NCBI GenBank assembly: GCA_965649825.1 | Contig: OZ287699.1 | Span: 1-64,000 of the forward strand | DNA from: Penicillus capitatus | Taxonomy: Eukaryota; Chlorophyta | Direction of reading: 5' to 3' | DNA: 64,000 bases | Shown: positions 34,575-44,875 of the stretch, in pieces | Layout of the letters: each line of letters begins with the position of its first letter | Position numbering within the stretch: the stretch's first letter is position 1 | Notes under the pieces: generated by a model | Seen by the model: the letters and a program-made list of their open reading frames with translations, nothing else | Told to the model about the DNA's origin: nothing | Databases searched by the model: none | Translations under genes and position numbers: made by a program

Positions 34575-35207
34575 GTACTCAGCCGAGCGACATTTTACGA
34601 CATCCCGTGCCCGTTCAGTCAGACCTCTTCTCGATGCCCTCTCGTGCTTCCACGTGAGATCACTCCTCAGACGGCGGAGTCAGAAAGCGTCGAGGCGACA
34701 GAAGGACTCTCACTTCATCCGTGTCGAATACCTATTCCAGGCAGACCGTCGTCGCGTCTGTCTGTTACCGACATGTGTCCCCCACGAACTCAAGTGCCCC
34801 GAAGATCGCAGGGTTAACTTCATCGGCGAGTTTTCGGCGGACGGCAGCGATCGCATCATCGAGGGCATTATGGCGATGCGTGTGTTCGAATGGACTTCTG
34901 TCGCGTCAGCTCACTCTGCGGTGGTAGTTTCTTGTTGAATATGCCGCGCCATTGGCTTCATTCCCCGTTCCGCGCAGTTATTTTTTGATACTCCGATATC
35001 TCGATTTTTGTGTCATGATTTCTTTTCTGGTCGCTGGTTTGTAAAGAGTTTCAAAGCCGCCTAATTCATTTTCTCTCCGCCGCCTCGGACTTTGAGTTTC
35101 ATCGCAGCAACGGGCTTCTATTGTCCACATTCGGCGGTCGGTTTGGGCAACTGCTGCCGACAGCATCATCGTTTATTTATAGACCTTTCCAATAAAAACG
35201 AGACACG

Positions 35208-36423
35208 ATGGGCTGTGTCTGTTCCTCTATGAGAGACTCGGCATTTTACGAGGCCGCGAAGAACGGACGCACCGACGCCATTAATGTACTCAAAACACGG
35301 AAGAATTTCACGAACAATTCGATTCGTGGATTGCGTGTAGAAACTCGCTCGAATGATCAAGAACACGGATATAAAAATGTGGATGCTTGAATGGGAAGAT
35401 GATGACGGCAAGACCCCAATCATGATGAGTCTAGAACGTGGCCACGAGGAAACCACTCTGGCCGTATGCCTTACTGACACGTCTCATCTCTATGACTAAT
35501 GTAAGGCTGGTTCAGTTGCTGCAGCTTGGTGTAGATGTCAACTATATGAATAGCGAACAGGGATCCGTTTTATTGGCAGCCCTGAAAGCAGAAAATCTTG
35601 CATTGGTTTGTATCCTCCTTGAACGTGGTCTGTATCCTGCCTCTCGTCTGAAATGTGGAGTGTGTGTTGGTGCGATCAAGGTGCCTGCCCATTCTTGAAA
35701 ACTGCCAAAGGAATGAGTGCATGGGACTATGCTCTCGTCAACTCCCGTAATGCCCCTCTCCTTCGAGAGTTTGAAAGATACGGCTATGCCAGCGGCCTCA
35801 TCCGCTTTCAAGCGAGTTTTCATTTCTGGGTCACGCCGTACGATGGGTCAGTTATCTAGGTACCGATCACAAATCAGGCAGTCGATGAGACTCAGTACGC
35901 GACGCATGCCTGGCAACGACTCTGGGCATCCGTCGTTCCAGAGTACTCTGTTCATCCCCAAGGACATATTTTCGTCAGAAGGATGCTGTACGTTTTCCAA
36001 CATTCAAAAAGCTTCACTCCAATGTGCGTTGCTGAATTGGATGGCGCAATAGCAAGAATAACTGAACGAGATGACGAAGGAATGACGGCAGCACTGGTAA
36101 GTGCATCCCATTCTCCATCCACCTTTGCGTCAAGACATGGCGCATCTGTCCAGGATTTGCCAATCCTACCTTACGAACTGAAAGGTATTGCCTCCGTCGT
36201 CACACGAAACAATGCAAGACTGTGCATCAAAGAGTTCAATCAAGATAGCAAGTTCCTGATCACCTTCTTAAATGCATGCGATGGAATGTCGTCCGCAGAG
36301 CTGGATCTCTTTAGTTTGGACAGACGAACTGCAGACAGGTGGGTTAGAAACATCGAGCGTGCATCCGCCCCATCACACAAATCAATGACAGTGTCCGAGA
36401 AGTCTTTACCGTCAACACAATGA
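35208..36423 (+). CDS. Ankyrin/PH-like protein with lipid-anchor N-terminus (family member 1)
   Basis: The start MGCVCSSMRDSAFYEAAKNG fits N-myristoylation at Gly2 plus palmitoylation at Cys3/Cys5. Ankyrin repeats follow in short exons: DGKTPIMMSLERGHEE, LLQLGVDVNYMNSEQGSVLL, and GMSAWDYALVNSRNAPLLRE. A PH-like module comes next (WQRLWASVVPEYSVHPQGHI, then RRMLYVFQHSKSF and ELDGAIARI). The second half (KEFNQDSKFLITFLNACDG and RTADRWVRNIERA) ends at about 36423. It lacks the C-terminal RING finger of members 2, 3 and 4. Introns use phase-matched GT-AG borders, e.g. about 35298-35351 and 35635-35687. Probably a membrane-associated scaffold; function unknown. Confidence 0.75.
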
Positions 36424-36712
36424 CTCCGATTTTTGATGTGCATTGGACCATCTTTCTACTGGAGGCATTTTTCTCATTTTGAGACATTTTACTGGGTTAG
36501 TAGATGTTGTTTTGCATTGGCTGACCTGTTGTACACGATAATCCGCATTCTTTCTCAACTCATGTCGATTCTTATAAATGCTAAGTCATACATTTGCATC
36601 TACAGACGGTGACCACATGAATGCTGCACGATGTCTGTACCTTTGTGTATGTAAGTGAATCCTGCCGCCTTCTGATAATCACAGCACATGGGGTGATGTG
36701 ACTGAACAAATG
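36424..36712. other. Intergenic, nothing recognisable
   Basis: T-rich 3' flank of the ankyrin/PH gene and 5' flank of the NDUFAF7-like gene. No supported feature. Confidence 0.4.
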
Positions 36713-38361
36713 TCGTTCGCCATTTTGCGGCGAAACCTCTCTTGTGTCCTTTCCAATCTCCAGATCCTTCGTTTACCTGCACAAAAGAAGCTTGGCTGGC
36801 CGGACTCACTCCACTGCCTGAGGTCACAGTCGACACTGACGACACCTCTGCTTCTTCGCGACTATATTCAACATCACCTCTACGATCCTTACACTGGCTA
36901 CTTCTCTCGCCAAGTGAAGATTGGAGGGAAAGAGAATCGAGGACTGTCGACACCTATCAACTTCAATCGATTGCTGGACGAGGACGATTTCCAACTCTCT
37001 GTCAAATCCGTCTATAAACAAGGTGGATCGGGCCGAACGTCTGCGGTCAACATGTCATGCGCACATAGCGACGATGTAGGTTATGGATCTTGGTTGACAC
37101 CTGTTGAACTGTTTCGTCCTTGGTATGGGTATGCCATCGCAGATCACATTTTGGCGAAAGCAACTCAACATGGCACCATAAATCCTCGATGTGTGGAGAT
37201 CTTTGAGATTGGAGGCGGCAGTGGCACCTGCATGATCGACGTGCTTGACAGAATCCATCAAAGAGACCCTGACATCTACAAGAAAACGACGTACACGTGC
37301 ATCGAAATCTCCAAGAGGTTGATCGAGACACGTGAGTGGGACAGCCTGCAGAGCAGTGCATGTCTGTGCAGATTGGTCGATACGCAAGTGGCACGAGCTA
37401 AGTCAGCAGGGTTAGATGAATATCGCTGGACAGTGATTCATGCAGATTTTCTGTCGTTGGACGAAGAATTGCCATCCAGTGGTGTGCTTCACTCTTACCA
37501 TGACCGTCATTAATGTTGATGAGATGCTGATGCGCAGAGGAACGCACTTTTGTGTTGGCATTGGAGCTTTTGGACAATTTGCCCCACGACAAAGTGATGT
37601 TCGATGACAAAAAACAATCATGGGAAGCCGTCATCGTGCCAACGACGGAGAAAACAGGCGAACGCCTCAAGAAGACGAAACAAGTCGTGGACTTTGTGAT
37701 GAGTTTCTCGTATACGGAAAGGAAGACGCTCAAATCGGAGACGCTGCAGGAACTCTACCGCCCTGCGTCAGATCCTCTCCTGCTCCGAATGATCGATGAG
37801 ATGCAAGAACTTGAGGAAACTTTCGTGAAGAAGGAAAAGGAGAAGGATAAGAGTATGTTAGATAGTGTCCAGAATATCTTGTTGGGTTATGGAAATCTGC
37901 GTTACTCGAAGACTGGAGTGCTCACCCCAGCATCAGCTGTTCGGACGAAGCAAGGAATCGCCTACATTCCGACAGGGCAGCTGCGATTTCTAGAAGCCCT
38001 TCACAGATGCTTCCCCTATCACTCTGTGTTGATCTCGGATTTTGATTCGCTGCCAGGACTGGTGTTACCTGGCGCTGGAGGACCTGCCGTTCAGTCTCTC
38101 GGTTCAGGTCATCGCATCTGCGATCGGAGTTCCTATCTGCTGCCACCGAAAGTCTCGGCCGATATCTTCTTCCCAACAGATTTTATCTCTCTCCAGCAGC
38201 TCTACGAGAAAATCACCGGCAACTCGACCAATGTTTTCTCTGCTAAAGAGTTTTTTGCTCCATTCGATGAAAGTCTGCGTGGCTGTCGGACGTTGAGTGG
38301 TTACTGTCCGCTGACTGAGTACTATTCTAATACTTCCTATCTCGTCGAGACGGATAGATAG
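36713..38361 (+). CDS. NDUFAF7: NDUFAF7/MidA-family SAM-dependent methyltransferase
   Basis: Exon 1 is 36713-37481 and exon 2 37538-38361, about 530 residues. The N-terminus (MSFAILRRNLSCVLSNLQIL) is presequence-like. LLLRDYIQHHLYDPYTGYFS is the family's hallmark start, CVEIFEIGGGSGTCMIDVLD the SAM-binding glycine motif, YTCIEISKRLIE the following acidic strand, and RTFVLALELLDNLPHDKV the catalytic ENLPHD-like loop. The C-terminal half has IPTGQLRFLEALHRCFP and LISDFDSLPG. In animals NDUFAF7 dimethylates an arginine of complex I subunit NDUFS2 during assembly in the mitochondrial matrix; whether this longer homolog does the same is inference. A GTGAGT inside exon 1 (37332) is not needed, since the frame runs through it. 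Confidence 0.85.
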
Positions 38362-38433
38362 GCAATGAATCTTATCATCCGTCACATCTGTTCTGTCAGA
38401 ATTCGCGTAGCTTACTACCATTCAACCGGCGAA

Positions 38434-39311
38434 ATGTGTGCGACGGAGTGTCGTTTGCTGAAGGGATCTGTCGCCTTTGCTGCGCAGACAACCTTGGCCT
38501 TGTGCATTCTGGGTTCCCTTCTGTACAAACGGTGCGTGCATACGAGGCACACCGTTTCCTGTTGAAAGAGGATGGGCAGATAGACAACGAGAGCAACCAA
38601 AGCGCCCGCTACGCATCTGGGCTCTGGACGTGTCAAAGCAGGCAATCAGTGCCACAACCTGTCACATCGTCAATCTCACTTTTGCCATCATGGCTTATCG
38701 GAATGTCTCGTCCGAAGATGAGACAGTCGGGGCATCCGAATGCTCTTGGTATTTCGTTCAATTCAATGTGGACAATGTATTGGGCGTCCCACTGACCATC
38801 TTAACACACACAGTGATCCTGACATGTGCAAGGGCATACGCTGAGCGACCCGTCATCAAGAACAGGAATGCAGAGACGGAGCGCATTTCGTTCCTGGAAA
38901 TTGTCGCCAGCTGTGGGAGTTACGGCATTCCACCCAAAGCAAGATAGACGCCGTCGACTAGACTGTGCTCTGATCTTGTGAGCTGCCTAGATTTCGTGGT
39001 GGGCTGCTCAAGTATTGGAATGGATCATTGCTGTTCTCGCTGCCAGGAGCGTCAGTGGATGTCTCGTCGTTCTGCTGTCGGATGTGGCACTGAAGCATGT
39101 TGGAGCTTTGGTCGACGGCCTTTTCTGTGGCTACCCTGTACTGCATCTGTATTTTGCAATTGTGTTGTATCCTTTGATGGGTTCGATGATTGTGGCCTGG
39201 ATTCTGGACGGACTGCTTAAGAAATCGAACAAACCTACACAAATGCAAAGCCCTGAACTGACAGAGCACATTCTTGATTGCACAATTGAATGCGAAACAG
39301 TGGATTGCTAA
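38434..39311 (+). CDS. STIMATE/TMEM110-like ER membrane protein, copy A
   Basis: Exons end at 38531, then 38569-38938 and 38991-39311. The start could be 38434 or the upstream ATG 38365. The family signature PLRIWALDVSKQAISA (human RIWFLDTSKQAIG) is present, then CSWYFVQFNVDNVLGVPL, ASCGSYGIPPK, WWAAQVLEWIIAV and LHLYFAIVLYPLMGSMIVAW. The layout is four to five TM helices. STIMATE promotes STIM activation at ER-plasma membrane contacts in animals. The 37-nt first intron is the shortest I could define here. The second (38939-38990) begins with GC and restores GIPPK|ISWW. Paralog of the gene at 42798, with TIM44 between them. Confidence 0.85.
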
Positions 39312-39432
39312 TGGAATGTATTCGAGTCGAGCCTCGCAGAACTCGAGATTAGTATTGGGATAGCCAAAACTAAAGATTTGCATGTTTAGGGTCTGTTTGG
39401 CAAATTTCTCATTTCTCTCAACGACATTGATC

Positions 39433-39800
39433 TTATGCATTTACCAAATCTATTTGACGTGCTGTTACGTGTCGCCAACAAAGCGATTGGACATTTATTG
39501 CCTTCATGCGAATCTCGCATTCCAAGAAGTGTGATGAAAGCATGACGTTGCCACGCTGTGTCCAGCGATAAAATCCGGCTACGACTGTCTCTTGAGTTTG
39601 AGAAGTAATGCCTGTCTTGCCGCTTGTAAATGTGGTTCTTACCTAAGGAATCTGAGAAAGCATCTCCCCGGCCTTCGCTATGGATTCCTTTTTCCTGTGT
39701 ACTGTCCCGACACAAGGAGAGAATCGCTTTCGGTGTAACGGCCGGTTGTGCTTATGTAGTATTCGGCATCTCACCATGTCTCAAAGCCTTTTCTTAGCAT
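39433..39800 (-). CDS. Small hypothetical protein
   Basis: A coding-like exon 39642-39433 contains TSGKTGITSQTQETVVAGF, YRWTQRGNVMLSSHFLECEI and a stop at 39433. An upstream segment with DAEYYISTTGRYTESDSLL (about 39770-39715) joins it in phase through a GTGTCG...TTAG intron. A start near 39800 (MLRKGFET) is a guess. No family recognised. Confidence 0.4.
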
Positions 39801-39811
39801 GAGCGAGCGGT

Positions 39812-41255
39812 TTGCCATTTGTCTGTTTCTCAACTCTGTTCTTCTTCCTCGAAAACGACGCCTTGCGATTTGGGAACCTCATATGTGCTCAGGAGAAAAC
39901 TATGAAGAATAAGGCATGGATGGTAATGACATTAGGTTGCAGGCACCAATGTGACAGAAGGGAGCGAGTTTCTAGACGGAACGTCGTCTCGCAATATATG
40001 ATGCGGAGTCGTTCGTCTGAGCATAAGGCTCGATTAGCTAAAGTCGCAGTGACCAGAGGATCAACCAGATACTGGATGAAGCTGGTGGCAGAGCCACTTG
40101 CGCTCTTCCGGCTACTTGAACTTCTGTAGAAGTTCCGATCGAAGCTTTGAAAGAGTTCTCAGTTCTCTAGGCAAGACCAAGGACTGAGGTGAATATTTTG
40201 TTGTCTGTTTGCTTATCGAACTCGCATAGCGTTCTGTGTTCTGTTCTTGACTCTCTTGCACATTTTCTGCCTCCGAACTCTAGTTGTAACTTGATTCTCC
40301 AAATTTTCCCGTTTCGTCCCGAAGAGCACGCTGAGCCACTCTCACGAACTCCGATTCCTGCCTTGAAGCAAAAACTAAGGACTTCCGTTGTACAGAAGAA
40401 AAATGGCTGATCAAGAGAGATTCGCAAGAGTACTCAGCGTGCAGGCTCAGAAGAAGTGGAGTCCTCCCAACAAGATGTGCCTCGGAGATCTGAATGGAAA
40501 CGACAAGGCTTGTCTCATTCTCAGGAAGGAAAAGGTTCATACGGCCTCCGTTCGAATTGCCTAAGCGACACCAGAGAACAACGCTTGCGTTGACGAGCGC
40601 GTGTCGATGTTAAAGAAATACGTCGTGGGGACAGACATCTTTGCGAACGATGGGAACCACATACCGAAACAGACAAGTATTAAACGACGACAGATTGACT
40701 GGTGAACGGAAAATTCTATGTTTTTCGTTCGAGCAGTCACACACGTCTGCGTTAAAGCCAAATTTGATGTCCAGCCGACGGTTTGCTGTTAGAGATTCGA
40801 CAATCGGTACGCCGCGGTCACTGTAGAGGCCTCGCCGAAAGACGTCCGGCGTCTACAAACGCCCAGGGCTTCGGGTGTGGATATGTCGTGTGATTCTGAA
40901 CTCTTACTCACGTTGCGAGGCAAACAAAAGCCACGCATGAGAGAAGTTAAGCTTCGCTGATCAGCCACATTCTCGCTTTCTATCATTGCAGACGGTACAC
41001 TCCTTTAGACTGCGATTGTGAATTAAGATGCCCTGTTCATGCAAAGATTGAACTATGAGAGAAATATTATCACAGAATACTGCAGCGGTCACTGTCCTTG
41101 TCCAGAGCGCCTCTCACGTTGAAGCGAGAGCAGATCCATGCTTCAGACAACTACCGCTGCAAGAACCCGAGCGACTTAAACAGAATGAAGAAACTCGATG
41201 ACTGAATAACAGAACGACATTCATTCACATGTCTCATGATGCACCTATCATCCAT
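39812..41255. other. Gene-poor interval
   Basis: Contains only weak frames: a 105-codon plus-strand frame at 39812-40129 of unremarkable composition, and the small ORF at 40403. From 40570 to 41255 I see nothing I can support. Confidence 0.4.
40403..40563 (+). CDS. Possible 53-residue small protein
   Basis: ATG in a favourable context (gaaaaATGG) opens a 53-codon frame with MADQERFARVLSVQAQKKWS and ending ...KVHTASVRIA. Composition is coding-like, but the opposite strand is open over the same bases, so this is tentative. Confidence 0.25.
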
Positions 41256-42651
41256 TTAAAGCAAGGCATGGAATCCTCGGATCATCATTTCCCTCAACTG
41301 CCAACGAGGAGGCAAGAGATTTCCGTCTGGATCAAACGCTCCATGTTCATCTTGTTGCAATGCCCAAGCGTAGTAAACCTGTCAGAACACGCTTGCAAAG
41401 GGAAACCGTTGATAGGTAGACAGACTTGTTGGATTTCATCTTCTTTCCCGTCGACCACATTTCCAAACTTGTCTCTCATGCAGTTGATTTGCTGACATGA
41501 AAAGGTCACGACGATCACAGGCTGCTTCTCGACAAACATTGCGTCCAATAGTTCGACATCATTAATGAAAAGCAAGGTCGAGTCCTGAAAGGTTCCCTGA
41601 GCCTCCGAGTGGCGATAGAGACCCATCAATCTCTCAAGCAGTTCATCGGTGCAATGTTGGCGCAGAATGTCTTCCTTGCCTTCTAGATATGCCTTAACCA
41701 CCACCTGCAAAGACATTTACACAAGGAGCATCACAGACGACAGAGAACGCAACGGAGACATCTTCTTTGACGCTTCTTAGGAAATTGACCATCTTGAATT
41801 CTGGACTTCGTTTCAGCACCTCCCTCATAACCTGAGCTGCCTCTGCCTCTTTGGTAAAGCTTTCATGGTAGTCCTGCACCGAAACAGCTGCTTCTGCCAT
41901 GGAATGAGAGATCGGCAACACCCCTTGCCTGAATCTTATGCATCATTGGATGATCACTCGATTCCATTCTGTCTTTGAAATCTCCGGCCATCTCCTTCCC
42001 TTGATCCGTCCATCCCCTTAGTCTTGTGTAAACTGGATGGCCTTCAAACTGGACACAGCCATTGCCATCACTCAATGCCTCTATCGGATAGGATTCTTCT
42101 GCTATTACATGTTTGTGAAATCTGTTCATGATTCTGGACAGCAGGGTCTCTTTCTGTTTTGCCTGGACAATGTGTGTGGGTCCCTGGAATTTTGCCTCGT
42201 TCACTGGCGTTGCGCCCGTTCGAATCCGAGTGGCTGACATGTTCTCATCTCTCGGCAGAACGGCATCCTTCACCTCCTTCCAAACTCTTTGGGCCACGTC
42301 TTGAATATCTCTCTTCGAATCGTCTTGAAATCCAAACTGGAGAACAGAGCAAGCAATAAACAGATCACTCACGTCACATCGTGTGTAGTATGGGCAGACA
42401 TCTGTGTTCCTACTTTGATGTTCTCTCTGAACGTGTCCCAACCTCCTCGAGAGTCTTTTGTTTGGTGCTCGGACTCCGTGGCCTTGGGACTGAGAGAACA
42501 GAAATGTAAAGGCCGCCACGTTCTGTTCGATAGAGTGACACTTGGCTGTTGCAAGTGACCGTGACAGATTAAAGCAGAGAGATGGCGAGATCGATTCCAG
42601 AAGGTCCTGTTTGAAGAGCCGCCTCAGTGCCTGCTCGCGCACAGCTCTCAC
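41256..42651 (-). CDS. TIMM44: TIM44, mitochondrial import motor anchor
   Basis: A multi-exon minus-strand gene. An Arg-rich presequence opens at 42651 (MRAVREQALRRLFKQDLLES), then KDSRGGWDTFRENIKVGTQM and QDVAQRVWKEVKDAVLPRD. The C-terminal domain has SDHPMMHKIQ|DYHESFTKEAEAAQ, VLKRSPEFKMVNFLRSVKED, VVVKAYLEGKEDILRQHC, PVIVVTFSCQQINCMRDKFG and finally YYAWALQQDEHGAFDPDGNL ending at TAA 41256-41258. These match Tim44, which tethers mtHsp70 to the TIM23 channel at the inner membrane. The intron 41874-41928 uses GC-AG; the last one, about 41391-41438, uses GTCTGT. Flanked by the two STIMATE paralogs. Confidence 0.92.
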
Positions 42652-42797
42652 AAAAAGCTGCTCTCTCTAATTCGACCTCACTGGAGTGCGCTGCATCATT
42701 ATCCAAAACACGTCGAAATGCACTCAGTCATTGAAGCATCTAAAAGAAGAACGCTCTACAACGCTCGCCATCAGAATATTCGTCATGGTGGACAACG

Positions 42798-43752
42798 ATG
42801 ATACCAAAGAAGAACTTTGTCATTTACTCAACGGTAGAAGGCAACTGCATCGGCAGTCATCCCGTGAACAATGGTGGTTGGATAGGCCTTGTGGACTACT
42901 CGGCACAAATTGTCTTGCTGCTCGTTGCCTTTGGCGGTCTGTGGTATAAAAGGTGCGTGCGCCTGTACCTCATCTCATGTGGGGGACACCCCTTTCCTCT
43001 TCTGTGTCAGAATTGTTGAAGAACCACGACGCCCAGTGAAGATATGGGCACTTGATGTGAGCAAACAAGTATTTTCCGGTCTAGCGGCACACTTGTGTAA
43101 CATGCTCATTGCCACCATTGTTGCAATGGACTTAAAACATACATCTCCATGTTCCTGGTGCTCTCTCACTCTTTTGTGATCCGCATTGTCGAGTCACCTC
43201 CTTCTTTTCAGGTATTTTGTGGTGTATATGATCGATACGGTCTTCGGAGTTACACTCACCTATCTCTTCCACCGATCTGTCCTGTCATTTCTCAGTCATC
43301 GAATCGAGCGTCAGTATTCTGCCCTCTCGACCGAGGAAGGGAGTGAGAAAGAGACATGGATGCAACATGTGGTTCGTTGTGGTGACTACGGAGATCCACC
43401 GTCGCTACATGTGTGGACATCTCAGATGATCGAATGGGTAAATCCTGCTACGCATTCTGAACACCGACCCGTATCTGAACGCGTGTATTTCTGTTTGTTC
43501 CAGGTCATTGTGACCTTGATTTCACGTTTTGTTTGTGGTGGGACAATCTTTGCGCTACGCGAATTCGTCCTGATTGATATTGCAACATTCATTGATCGAT
43601 TGTTCTCTGGGCATCCACATTTACTGCTCTTTGCCGTCATGGTCTTGTGCCCCGTCCTGATGAATCTCATTCAGGCTTGGATCCAAGACAACATTCTAAA
43701 ATGGAGAACCCGTAAGATGATAACGAAGCCGACCTTCCTTCCACGTCCATAA
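42798..43752 (+). CDS. STIMATE/TMEM110-like ER membrane protein, copy B
   Basis: Four exons: 42798-42952, 43011-43157, 43212-43437 and 43504-43752, all in phase; about 258 residues. PVKIWALDVSKQVFSGLAAH is the signature, followed by YFVVYMIDTVFGVTLTYLFH, RCGDYGDPPSLHVWTSQMIE, and two further hydrophobic helices ending IQAWIQDNILKWRTRKM. Spacing of the CG.YG.PP...W..Q..EW motif and TM order match STIMATE. It has one more intron than copy A, inside the EW motif. A duplicated pair may form hetero-oligomers or serve different ER contact sites (inference). Confidence 0.88.
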
Positions 43753-43908
43753 CAACACACGTGGTGTCGTAGGGTTAGTACCTTGGACAAAAGAAACCGA
43801 GATTTGCTGAGAATAATGATGATGTTAATGATGATAACAAGGAGAACGGCGACAGGCAGATTCTCTCAATAATGAACTTCCTTTCATTGTAAATGTTTTG
43901 AATCAACG

Positions 43909-44875
43909 ATGGAGACACCACCTGCGTTACCGAAGGCGGAAGACGCATCGATGTATGCATTGCGGTCTCCGCGATCCAGTCGCTCCGTCGCCGCCGACCA
44001 AGATCCACTGGGAGCAAAACGAAAGCGCGAAGAGCAGGAGGGCGCTGCCAATTCGGCTGTCCAATGGTCGACACCTGTCAACCCATTTCCCAAAACAGGC
44101 AGCGAAGCACCTCTGCCAATGCGTCTGTTGACATGTCTCTCGCTTTAGGTCCAAGAAAGAAAGCTGTTGCCCGGCCTGAAGATCCAGGAGGGGTAGAGGA
44201 CATCTGCTATGCCGAGATCCTGTTGAGTGTCCCAACCGAACTCTTCAAACTCGATGGGCTGCAGTCCATCCTCAATCTGACCACGTCATACAGACAGAGC
44301 CTCTGAGTCCTGTTAGCAGGACAATGAGTCGTGTGTGTGGTTTAGATGGGATGAGAGTCTGTCTGAGAAGGAGAAAGAATTTCTGCTGCAATTCCTTCCT
44401 GATGTTGATGATCCGAGGGAACTGCTTTCTTCTCTGCTCGACGGACACACGAATTTCTCATTTGGAAATCCTCTACAACAAATCTGGGAACTCATGAAAC
44501 AGGGTCTGTGACACATCCAACATCCCTCGGTCCTCTCTATGGTGCGTGTGTGCGTGTGTGCAGGCGAATGTCACCCTCGCGTGGCAAAGTACAGAGAAGC
44601 ACTGCGTTGCTTGCAACACTGTCAACACTTTCACGTCGTCAGGGATTATCACAACAACATGGTTATGCAGCTGAGACAGATGGCTCAAGATGATGCCGAA
44701 GTGCCTCTGCAGCAGCGCCTGGCAAAGTGGAACGCAAAGTTCAAAGACAGAACCCCTCACTTAGGTACGACCAGCTATCCAGCTAACCGTACACACATCA
44801 CACTGCACTTGACAAATTGTCTTCGCACTTCCAGGACGTGATGTCAGAAGACAGAGAAGAAAAAATAATGGCTAA
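43909..44875 (+). CDS. NFRKB/INO80G-like protein, DEUBAD region only
   Basis: Several short exons join in frame. An N-terminal basic stretch (DPLGAKRKREEQEG) precedes EILLSVPTELFKLDGLQSIL, LTTWDESLSEKEKEFLLQFL, and LLDGHTNFSFGNPLQQIWEL, then ECHPRVAKYREALRCLQHC. This is the order and wording of the NFRKB N-terminal DEUBAD domain (PTWQ..LSEEQREHLQQFLP...GENFRFGNPL...NPEVVKYRQL). In animals NFRKB recruits and inhibits UCH37 in the INO80 remodeler. The product ends at TAA 44873-44875 after a basic tail; the long C-terminal part of animal NFRKB is absent. Its stop overlaps the stop of the convergent lipase gene. Confidence 0.75.

Noticed and set aside
37332-37371. GTGAGT...CAG intron inside the NDUFAF7-like gene
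   Set aside because: It is 40 nt long and its removal would shift the frame, whereas the open frame continues through it to conserved downstream sequence.
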